Shown here piece after piece: positions 7,929 to 15,201 of a stretch of 15,344 nucleotides of DNA. Source of the stretch: Dictyocoela muelleri (taxonomy: Eukaryota > Microsporidia). Within the stretch, counting starts at the first letter, position 1. The number at the start of each line of letters is the position of its first letter. The notes below the pieces were generated by a model. That model was not told where the DNA came from, did no database searches, and worked only from the letters and a program-made list of their open reading frames with translations. Location of the stretch: the NCBI GenBank assembly GCA_016256075.1, contig SDVU01000318.1, positions 1 through 15,344 on the forward strand, in the 5' to 3' direction. The translations under genes were made by a program, and so were the position numbers.

Positions 7929-8311
7929 TTTTGGTTCTTGGTATTTAAATAATACGTCATTTACTAAGCTACCAAGAAGCCCAGCTGTATACGTGATCTT
8001 CGTTTTATCAATGACTCAGCAGAATACAGGCAACTAGTAGCTTTCATGAATATTTTTAACTAGTTTTTACCGAAATCCTTCGCCGCACTCATCGCCTCAC
8101 CTAAGAGAATCCCTTCTGCTTCATTGTCATGTTAGACCAAGTCTTAATAAGCTATACCACACTGAAACAACTGTATATTAATACTATATTTCTATAGTTT
8201 CTGACCGCTTAATGTCATTCCCTCATTATTTATTAAAAGTGACGTGAGCGGGATTCGAACCACGATACTTAAATTTTACATTCAAGAGTTTTAATCACTG
8301 AGATATCTGGC
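7929..8311 (-). mobile_element. tRNA-derived SINE-like repeat, copy A (about 383 bp)
   Basis: The head (8238-8311 on the minus strand) reads like a decayed tRNA. It has an A-box-like TATCTCAGTGA (8295-8305), a TGTAAA anticodon-loop remnant after CTCTTGAA, and a perfect B box GGTTCGAATCC (8251-8261). The acceptor and T-stem do not pair, so it is not a working tRNA. The body that follows aligns with copy C (13234-13617) over its whole length, and its first part aligns with copy B (11451-11612). Landmarks in order: GACATTAAGCG, ACAGTTGTT, a shared 20-mer starting GCTTATTAAGACTTGGTCTA, and near the end GTAGCTTAG, TGACGTATTA and GAACCAAA. I estimate two thirds identity to copy C by eye. The head points toward the hAT pseudogene, whose stop lies 23 bases away. 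No target duplication or A-tail is evident. Confidence 0.7.
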
Positions 8312-8334
8312 ATAGATACAGATTATTTTTTTAT

Positions 8335-10436
8335 TCAATGAGACGATTGACTCTGTTGTTTACTATGGAGTGATTTAATATTAGGTTCGAAGTTGGTAAG
8401 TTTAAGTCTTAGATCACCTCTTTTGATGATATCTAAACGATTTCCCTTCTTGATAAGTAAATCGTTAATTACACTAAATCCACATTCAGATAAATAGGTT
8501 GCGGGAAATGGTAATAATAGTTTTCTTGCATAAGAGGTTGATATTTGGTATTTTTTTATTCATCTCATCGCTAAGCCATGCCATTATTCCTTTCAAACTA
8601 AACGGATTTTATATTGATTCATCGTTTTGTATCTTAGCTATTTATTCTTGATATTTGAAATTTTCTAACTCTGTCAAATCTATAATCATCGGCTGTGTTA
8701 TTCAATTTGGAAAGATAATTTCTTTTAAGCCTGAAAACCTCTCCTCTAAGTCTTCTATAAGTAATTTTAAATGGCCAAGAATTACTGACTTTGTTGATTC
8801 ACGTACACCACATTTCTGAAGCCTCTTAAAACCATCAAATTTTTTCTTTGAAAGTTTTTTAATATTATTTTTTTTAGCGAAATAAAACCGGAAATTTTTG
8901 CTTTAACTTCAATAAGATTTTTGTTTTATTTGAAGTTGCTTGTTGAGAGAATTAAACTTCTCGAAACTATATGTTTATAGCTCATATACGCCTTACCACC
9001 TTTCGTTATTAAGAATTTCATATCAATCTTGTCGGGAAGAAAGACACTAGGCTATCTAAAAGCTTTATAAATCCAGCCAAACAATTTCCTTTAGAAAGCC
9101 ATCGTACTTCTGTGTGTAATAAAAGTCGAATATATTCTTCTTTTTGTTCTTTACAAAATAACTTAAAGAGGCGTCTGTTCTTCGGAATCGCTTTAATGAA
9201 ATTAATACATTTTATAACTGAATTTAAAACTTCGTTTAACATAGGAGAAATCTTTTTGGTCACCAAATTCTCTCTGTGAATGACACAATGAATAATCATC
9301 ATTTCTGGATTTTCATCTTTAAGTAATTTAAGGCAGTCATTTTTTGCCCATCATGCTAAGAGCTCCATATTAAGCACAGGAAGTAATATTACTCAGGGGT
9401 ATATTATTAATTGAACGCTAATCTTTTAGATGATTTAAAATATCTTTCACGGTTGTGGTGCTTTCTAATGATCTGCTGAATAAAAATTCTTCAAAAAATC
9501 CCTCTTTATCAATGTATCTTACGTAAGCAATTAATATCGATTCACAGTCTCTAAAAGTTGATTCGTCCATTTAAAAAGAAAAATTTATAGTTTTTAGTTT
9601 CTCAATAAGTTGATTCTCCACACCTTTACTCATTTCATCAATTCTTCTACAACGTATTATTAATTAAGAACATTCCTTTAACATCCGCGTCATCTTTACC
9701 CATAATATCCTGAGAAATTCAAAAAATGAAGAGTTGATCAAACTTTCATTTACTGTATGACTTTTCCATGATTTTGCGGTTTTACAACGGGTTAGTCAAA
9801 CATAGAAGTCATATCGAGAAGAGAAACGACAATATCGAAACATAAGTGAAATTTCATGGAATTTAATAATCCTGGAGCCTTTTTTTCATATCCTCGTATT
9901 TTTATTACCAAATAAGGGAATTACAACGCGAATTTCTTAATTTGTAAATGAAAATACGAGTATATGAAAAAAGAATCCGGTATTATTAAATACCGTGAAA
10001 TTTCGATTTTCTTTCTTTATTTTCGTTTCTCTTCTCGATATGACTTCTAGGATTGCCTAAACCGTTTGAGAACCGATTTTGCAATCATCTTTGAAATTTC
10101 AAAATGTGATTCAAATGTACTATCACTTACAGAATTTTGAAGGGTGAAAGAGATGACAAAGTTGTTCTCTGTCCAAATTGTTTCTTTAAGGATTGAAAGA
10201 AAGACAAATCAGATGTTTTATAAGAAGTATGTTTGGATAAAAAGTGTGCACTAAGGCGACCTCGTATCATTGATTCATTTGTAAGACATTGTTTACAAAG
10301 CAGAAACAAAGGTAATCTTTCATCATGACCGTCGGGTATAAAACCGAATTTCAAATATTCAAGTGAGTATTTACGATTTTTTTTTGTCTATCAAACTTTT
10401 TCTTGTTCTATCTTTATAATTTTTTTCTTTCTCCAT
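8335..10436 (-). pseudogene. hAT transposase pseudogene, ZBED5/SCAND3-like
   Basis: Minus strand, starting at the ATG at 10436 (MEKEKNYKDRTRK...), with several frame changes and stops. Blocks in order: a BED-type finger region (KFGFIPDG, LCKQCLTNES, AHFLSKH; a C-x2-C and H-x4-H set at about 10240-10360); SLSFFQSL-like linker; FEISKMIAKSVLKRF; then, after the MITE, MDESTFRDCESILIAYVRYI with the first catalytic Asp at 9565-9567; a damaged SC..YGALSMMG block where the usual DGA Asp is lost; HCVIHRENLVTKK and HTEVRWLSKGNC (9018-9302 open); and a well-kept C-terminus LPFPATYLSECGFS... RLDIIKRGDLRLKL, the hAT dimerisation region, ending SSH-stop at 8335-8337. Without the MITE the length fits the 600-690 aa of such proteins. 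This is the animal-type lineage, which suggests transfer from a metazoan host (inference). The family call is firm. Confidence 0.9.
9805..10047. mobile_element. 243-bp fold-back MITE inserted at TA inside the hAT pseudogene
   Basis: The two ends are inverted copies: GAAGTCATATCGAGAAGAGA at 9805 and its complement ending at 10047. The pairing continues, with gaps, to about 100 bases per arm (GAAATTTCA, TATTTAATAAT, TCATAT.CTCGTATTTT). TA stands on both sides (9803-9804 and 10048-10049), as for Tc1/mariner-type insertions. It has no coding capacity, so it would have depended on a transposase from elsewhere. Confidence 0.9.
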
Positions 10437-10958
10437 TTTTCTCTTACCCGTAAATTTTTTTTATTTATATTTTTTTAGAAACACAATGATCAAAATTTTT
10501 TTAAATAATCAAAAATATAAAAATTGGAACATAAGTAAAAAAATTAAAAATCTTAATTTCTTAATATTATTTCTTATTATTTTAAAAACTTATGGATAAG
10601 ATTTAAAGAAAAAAATGTAACTAAATGTTTCCATAGCCTTTTTGTAAAATGAAAAATAGATATTAATTCTTTTAACCAATTTTACTGATTATATCTAATG
10701 TTGTAATGGTTACCATGCTGTTTCATTATAAACAGAAGATAATAAAAAAATGATATTCTGCTGAGATTTATCTCTAATTTTCCTACTATAAAATATAATA
10801 TAAAGTGTATTTTTGATTTTTAATAAAAAGATATAAAACTAAGAGGATTATATTTCTACTTTCGTAAACTATTCTTAAATTTTTACGAAAAAAATGTAAT
10901 CAATTCAAAAATTAACATATATTCCATAAAATTAAGATTGTCACCCTGAAAATACAAC
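10437..10958. other. AT-rich 5' part of the hAT element, no gene seen
   Basis: Between the pseudogene start and the hAT terminus. No open frame with support. It is taken as the element's untranslated region. Confidence 0.5.
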
Positions 10959-11017
10959 CCCCCCTGGAAATTGAAATTTCCTCTAAGTGGGGCTTGGGCT
11001 ATCGTTGGTAAACACTG
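10959..11017 (-). repeat. hAT terminal region
   Basis: Unlike its surroundings this stretch has GC-richer blocks (CCCCCCCTGG, AAGTGGGGCTTGGGCT). Read on the minus strand it starts CAGTGTTTACCAACGATAGC and runs into AGCCCAAGCCCC, similar in plan to the fragment at 11321-11395 (AGCCTATCGCCCC). Confidence 0.65.
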
Positions 11018-11025
11018 CTCTAATG

Positions 11026-11320
11026 TTTTTAAAACATCAATAGTTAACATTTATTTATTCCAAATTGTAAAAAATATTAAAGAAACACAGTGTATTGTAT
11101 GTTATTGCATTATATTTCATTATATTGTATTATATTGTTTTATATTGATGATGTATTTTGCGGCAATCATGATTTTAGGTTTTGAAAATTTATAAAATAA
11201 AGATATAAAAAAAGTAAACCCTTGTATTTATCTTTTTATATAATTTATACCTGTCTTGTTCGCTAAGAGACAAGCTCTAATAGTATTCGGTGATAATCTA
11301 TGAGTGGGTTAGGTCTAAGG
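11026..11320. other. AT-rich spacer, nothing recognised
   Basis: No gene. A small hairpin-like CTTGTTCGCTAAGAGACAAG lies at about 11256-11275. ATTATATT-type slippage repeats lie at 11105-11150. Confidence 0.5.
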
Positions 11321-11395
11321 ATGTGACACTTAACCTTTTTTAGCCTATCGCCCCTTATAGAATTAAAATTTTTCCACCGCCCCCTCAGCAACTAA
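11321..11395 (+). mobile_element. hAT-like terminal fragment
   Basis: ACACTTAACCTTTTTTAGCC followed by TATCGCCCC, TATAGAATTAAAATTTTT and CCACCGCCCCCTC is the typical text of an animal hAT (Charlie/Buster-like) terminus (TTAACCTTTTTT, then two CGCCCC blocks). It points away from the terminus at 11017 and has no transposase behind it, so it is a remnant or a non-autonomous copy. Confidence 0.5.
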
Positions 11396-11450
11396 ATTAA
11401 CTGTTTTTCATAATACAAAACTTTTTAGTAAAGTGTTTGGCATGCTAGAG

Positions 11451-11612
11451 GCCCAGATGGCCCACTAGTTAACACCCTTAGATGAAATATTTAAGTATCA
11501 TAATTCTAATCCCAATGAATTTGCATTAAAATAATTTTGATTTACATTAGGCGATCAGATATATAAGAATATACGGCAGTCCCAGTTTGATATATCTTAA
11601 TAATACTTAGTA
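11451..11612 (+). mobile_element. tRNA-derived SINE-like repeat, copy B (3' truncated)
   Basis: Head GCCCAGA then a perfect A box TGGCCCACTAG (11458-11468). Next comes GTTAACACCCTTAGATGAAA, TTTAAGTATC and a decayed B box AATTCTAATCC (11502-11512). These line up with copy A's head base for base over most of their length. The body has TTACATTAGGCGATCAGA, a CAGT...CCAGTTTG segment and TCTTAATAATACTTAG, which align to the first 80 or so body bases of copies A and C. After 11612 a minisatellite takes over. Confidence 0.65.
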
Positions 11613-11627
11613 TAATACGGGTTTTCC

Positions 11628-11790
11628 ACAAAAATGTAAATTTTTAAATTAAAAACTTAAAGTTTCCATTAAAAAATGCAAAGTTCACACTAAATTGTAA
11701 AATTTTTCAAGAAAATATAAAAAAAATCCCATTAAAATATAAAGTTTTCATTAAAAAATGTATATTTTCATAAAATGCGAAGTTCTAAAA
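11628..11790 (+). repeat. Degenerate minisatellite, period about 21 bp
   Basis: About seven drifting units like aaagttttcattaaaaaatg (17-22 bp). A related array in the opposite orientation is at 14955-15055. Confidence 0.75.
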
Positions 11791-11829
11791 AATGGGTTGT
11801 TTACACTTAAATAATTTAAAGTTAGAATT

Positions 11830-12130
11830 CTTTAAAGCGTTTATAGAGTTATATGTCGATTTTTTAGAGTTATAAACAACTTTCACCTGGTGTTATAGAT
11901 GCAATTCCCCAGATAAATTCCATTTCCCATAAAAATCATATAACCAGAGTAATATGGGCATTTTACTAGATGTATATACGCAATTTTTCAGGGTTATATA
12001 TATTTTATCGGTGTTATGGTGATATTTACTAGTGTATATTACATCCCTTGGGTTATATACGTATTTCCCAAAGTTTTAGATACATTTTACAAGTATAATA
12101 TGACTTTTTCCTAGAGTTATAGGCATAAAT
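11830..12130 (-). repeat. Degenerate 20-22 bp minisatellite, inverted relative of the 1936 array
   Basis: Units such as gggttatatacgtatttccc and cagggttatatatattttat. Their reverse complement (gggaaatacgtatataaccc) matches the TATAACTATGGAAAAGGG theme of the 1936 array. About 13 units, much drifted. Confidence 0.7.
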
Positions 12131-12302
12131 ATAATATTAATAAAGAAATTGGCACATCTAAATATACTTTAAGCCCCAAATCTCAGTAAATATCGTTTCT
12201 ACTCCGTTCCGCATCTATATTTTTTATGAAGAAAATTATTTAAAATAAGCGTATAAAAATTTTAGGATTAACAATAATATTTCTTCAGTTTTTATAAGAT
12301 AA
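12131..12302. other. AT-rich spacer, nothing recognised
   Basis: No open frame, and no repeat structure beyond A/T runs. Confidence 0.5.
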
Positions 12303-12703
12303 CACGAGAACTCGGTGTTATATTTTTTTAAAAAATATACAATATCTCAGTTTTAAAAATGATTTCCAATTTTAAATTTCGCTAGACAGCTTCAAAAAAT
12401 ATATACTAAGGTGCTAAATATTAAATGTAGAGTATAATAATATTTTATTATATTGTCTTATATACATATTGCAGAATGAAATTTAGCAAAAAAGCGGTCC
12501 TACAAGTTTATATTAAAAAAGCATTGACAGTATGTATATAAGAAAATATAATAAAATTTTATATAGTCTAATATTTCTATATTTTGTACTTCTGATATTC
12601 TTTTAAAGTTTGTTTTTCTGGAAATACTAAATCAATTTTTCTTTCCAAAACGGATATAATAACTAAAATTTTTATAAAATAAATCTAACAGTGAGTTCTC
12701 GTG
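12303..12703. repeat. 401-bp imperfect inverted repeat (fold-back element or MITE)
   Basis: The left end CACGAGAACTCGGTGTTA (12303-12320) matches the complement of the right end AACAGTGAGTTCTCGTG (to 12703). The inner arm halves also pair: TTTTATTATATTGTCTTATA then TACATATTGCAG at about 12443-12473, against the complement of CTGTCAATGC-side text at about 12520-12560. About 50-60 bases separate the arms. A related end, CGAGTTCTAGTG, recurs at 12740-12751 after an internal hairpin CGCTGAAAGT/ACTTTCGGCG. No coding capacity and no clear target duplication. Confidence 0.65.
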
Positions 12704-12904
12704 CAGTGGTCGCTGAAAGTTTTCGTCAACTACTTTCGGCGAGTTCTAGTGCTATACTAAAAACAGAAAATTATTTTAGATTATCCTGATTTTTTTTCGT
12801 ATATTTTAAATAAGTGTCTTCATAAGAAAAAATCTAGATACTGGACGGTGTCGTGCAGAATATTCATGAGTTTTGTATAAAGATATATTTAGGTATGCCA
12901 TTTT
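12704..12904. other. Spacer with a hairpin and AT-rich DNA
   Basis: Holds the CGCTGAAAGT...ACTTTCGGCG hairpin (12711-12740) and a second element-like end. The rest is AT-rich without an open frame. Confidence 0.45.
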
Positions 12905-13092
12905 TGTATAAATTTGTAAAATTTGTTATAACTCAGAGAAAAACAAAAAAAAATCTACGAAAATTGGATTATATCTCTAGGAAAATGAAAAATAACTCTT
13001 TGAAAATGTCTCTATTCATCTAGAAAATTTCTTTTATAACTCTATAAAATTAGTCTATAGCCATAGTAAAATAGGTCTATAACAGTAGACCC
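12905..13092 (+). repeat. Degenerate copy of the 21-bp minisatellite
   Basis: Drifted units such as ctttataactctataaaatt, gtctatagccatagtaaaat and ggtctataacagtag. The last units are closest to the 1936 consensus. Confidence 0.6.
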
Positions 13093-13112
13093 CTACTTTC
13101 TTTTACTACGAA

Positions 13113-13170
13113 CCGTTCAAAGTGTAAAAAAATCGCGGACCGGTCCAAGTATAAAAAGATTCGCGGACGG
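13113..13170 (+). repeat. Tandem pair of 28-bp CG-containing units
   Basis: CCGTTCAAAGTGTAAAAAAA then TCGCGGA, and CCGGTCCAAGTATAAAAAGA then TTCGCGGA, back to back. The CCGGTCC/GCGGACCGG text is like that seen in some hAT termini and stands out in this AT-rich DNA. It directly follows a 21-bp array. Confidence 0.65.
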
Positions 13171-13233
13171 CAAATTATATACAATTATTTATATATCAAA
13201 ATTAAACCTACACATTTTCTAAAATCGTAAAAT

Positions 13234-13617
13234 AGGAATATTGCTCTTTGGTTAACACTCTTGAATGTAAATAATATGTATCGGGGCTGCAATATCGCAG
13301 ACATCACTTTAATAAATAAATAGGGTTGACATTAAGCGATTAATAAGTATATAAATATGCTATAAATATACAGTTGTTCCAGTGGGATATGGCTTATTAA
13401 GACTTGGTCTAATATGAAAATAAAGAGAAAAGACTCATGTAGCTGATAGGATGACTGCGGTGACATATCTTTGCAAAAAGGTGCAAAAATGGAAAACCAT
13501 GAAACAGCCTCTAATTTCTCGTATCTTGCTGAGTTTTTGACAGTACAAAAATCATGTATACACCTGAGATTCTGTGTAGCTTAGGAGTGACGTATTACGT
13601 GAACACTGGGAACCAAA
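13234..13617 (+). mobile_element. tRNA-derived SINE-like repeat, copy C (about 384 bp)
   Basis: The head has an A-box remnant TTGCTCTTTGG (13241-13251), then TTAACACTCTTGAATGTAAA, close to copy A. The B box is lost (GGGGCTGCAATATC). The body carries the same landmarks as copy A in the same order: CATCACTTTAATAAATAA, GACATTAAGCGAT, ATATACAGTTGTTCCAGTG, a shared GCTTATTAAGACTTGGTCTA, ATGACTGCGGTGA, TGCTGAGT, TGTATACACCTG, GTGTAGCTTAG, GTGACGTATTA and GAACCAAA. Its length agrees with copy A within a base or two. Confidence 0.7.
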
Positions 13618-13675
13618 TATCCAAAGAAAATTGTAGGTATAGGCTCTCTTGTTAAGCAAGTATAAATGTTGTTAT

Positions 13676-13840
13676 CATGTATTATGAATATATATATATT
13701 TTATCTGCAAACCGGTAAAATTTTCTCGCCGAAACGGTAAGTTTTTTTACGGACCAGCAAAATTTTTCCTATGGACCGGCACCTATGGAGTTGTGACAAA
13801 TGTTCTATAACATATGAAAACGAACATTTGACTCTGAAAA
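13676..13840 (+). repeat. CCGG-containing direct repeat, copy 1
   Basis: About 165 bp, repeated at 14642-14805. It contains a long shared core starting ACCGGTAAAATTTTCTCGCC and continuing GAAACGGTAAGTTTTTTT, then GGACC...GACCGGC, then TGTTCTATAA.ATATGAAAA, which is itself a unit of the 21-bp minisatellite theme. Confidence 0.82.
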
Positions 13841-13852
13841 AAACCCAATGAT

Positions 13853-14639
13853 AAAAACGCCTTTGGCGTTTTTTTTCATTGAAATAAAAGGATTTTTTGA
13901 AAAAACACCTTTTTAAAAAATTATCAAATCTTGAAAAATGAGTTTGGAAAACAAAAACAATATTATTTATTTTAAATAGATTTTTTGGGGTTATAAGGAA
14001 ATTAAGTATCCTTAAATCTAAAAAAACGAATTATAAAATTAAATAAATATGTAAACAAGAAAATTATTAATTTAATTACATCTATAATTTTGGATTAAAA
14101 AGAGTAAAGTTGATTATTTGTGATTCATAAGGGGAATATAGAGAAGAGAAAATATTAATTTAAAAATAAATTTATTTTAAAAAATAGATTATATTATCAT
14201 GAGAATGAAACAGAAAGATTAGCTATAATGAAAAAAACGAAAAAAAACATCTAAAAATGAAGAATAAATAAAATAGAGGAAAATCAATTTAAAATTAGTA
14301 TTTTATAAAATAATAAATTACTATATATGGAAATTTATAATATTAGAAAAAAATCAAAATTACAAAAAAAATATATATAAATAAATTTATATTAATGATT
14401 TTGTTAATATTTTAGTTACAATATGATAATAGAGGTGTAGAAATAAAATATTTATTTTTTTACACCGATAACTGTTCAGAATTAAGAATTAAATGAAAAT
14501 CTGTAATTGATGAAATTATAATTCATATACAAAATATTTATATTTAATAAAAAATATATCTGAATGTAATTTTTTTGTGATCTATTATAACAAAAAGCGT
14601 TTTTTTCAAAAACGTCTTTTTTTAACATAAGGCGTTTTT
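13853..14639. other. AT-rich segment bounded by 11-bp inverted ends, between the two direct repeats
   Basis: AAAAACGCCTT (13853-13863) faces AAGGCGTTTTT (14629-14639). At the left end CGCCTTTGGCG forms a hairpin; the right end has two more GCGTTTTTTT/ACGTCTTTTT blocks. The interior has no open frame or recognisable domain and is almost pure A/T. It could be a non-autonomous element or simply spacer. Confidence 0.35.
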
Positions 14640-14641
14640 TC

Positions 14642-14805
14642 CATGTTTAATATGAATATACATATATATTATCCGCACACCGGTAAAATTTTCTCGCCGA
14701 AACGGTAAGTTTTTTTTTAATGGACCGAAAATTTTTTCAATGACCGGCTCCGGGGGTTGCCGAAAAATGTTCTATAAGATATGAAAATGGATTTTGGCTC
14801 TGGGA
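14642..14805 (+). repeat. CCGG-containing direct repeat, copy 2
   Basis: Second copy of 13676-13840, same orientation, roughly 80-85% alike by eye and best conserved across the CCGGTAAAATTTTCTCGCCG core. It runs straight into 21-bp-like units. Confidence 0.82.
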
Positions 14806-14950
14806 AAATATCTATATATCTCTGGGGAAATGGGTCTATAACTTGATGAAAATATAACTATAACTTTGATAATAGAGAGTTCCTAACTTCTGTAAAAAGT
14901 CTTTAACTATGAAAAACTATATAAAGAATTTAAACTATAAATTATCTAAG
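14806..14950 (+). repeat. Degenerate copy of the 21-bp minisatellite
   Basis: Drifted units such as gaaatgggtctataacttga, aaatataactataactttga and gtctttaactatgaaaaac, following the second CCGG repeat. Confidence 0.6.
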
Positions 14951-14954
14951 TGTA

Positions 14955-15055
14955 GACGTCGTTTTTTAATGAGAATTTTATTTTTTATTGGAAACTTCTC
15001 TTTTTAATGCAAAATGTTTTAATGATAATTTTCTTTTTTTATACCCTGTAAAAAA
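14955..15055 (-). repeat. Degenerate array, inverted relative of 11628-11790
   Basis: On the minus strand: ATCATTAAAACATTTTGC, ATTAAAAAGAGAAGTTTCC and AATTCTCATTAAAAAAC, units of about 21-27 bp like those at 11628-11790. Confidence 0.55.
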
Positions 15056-15176
15056 ATTATATATTTTTGGTAAAGAAACCCAAAAAAATATTTATTTCAT
15101 AGATATAAGAATTATGTCATAAAAATTTTTGCGTTAATTAAAATTTCTCTATGAAAATAGAATGTATTCATATATT

Positions 15177-15201
15177 ATTTCACGCGTTCAGCGCATGAAA
15201 T
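15177..15201. repeat. 25-bp imperfect palindrome
   Basis: ATTTCACGCG then TTCAG then CGCATGAAAT: arms pair except for one position each. It is CG-rich in an AT-rich setting and could be a hairpin or an element end. The remaining bases to 15344 show no gene. Confidence 0.6.

Larger units (their letters stand above)
8335..11017 (-). mobile_element. BED-finger hAT transposon (animal ZBED5/SCAND3, Buster-like), decayed
   Basis: Holds the transposase pseudogene (8335-10436), about 580 bases of noncoding 5' sequence, and a hAT-type terminus at 11017 that reads CAGTGTTTACCAAC on the minus strand. The next 8 plus-strand bases, ctctaatg (11018-11025), would be the target copy. The downstream end is not settled: copy A of the SINE-like repeat lies just past the stop, and a weak terminus candidate is at 7899. 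A MITE is inserted at 9805-10047. The decay and the two visitors suggest an old insertion. Confidence 0.72.

Noticed and set aside
8238-8311. A tRNA gene (Tyr-like GTA anticodon, minus strand)
   Set aside because: The B box and anticodon-loop text are there, but the acceptor ends and the T-stem do not pair, and the same head is joined to the same body elsewhere; it is better explained as the head of a SINE-like repeat.
10971-11195. 74-codon plus-strand open frame
   Set aside because: Starts inside the hAT terminal region and continues into ATTATATT slippage sequence; no protein features of a real gene.
13676-14805. A long-terminal-repeat element bounded by the two direct repeats
   Set aside because: The repeats do not start TG or end CA, there is no primer-binding site or coding sequence between them, and they contain minisatellite units.
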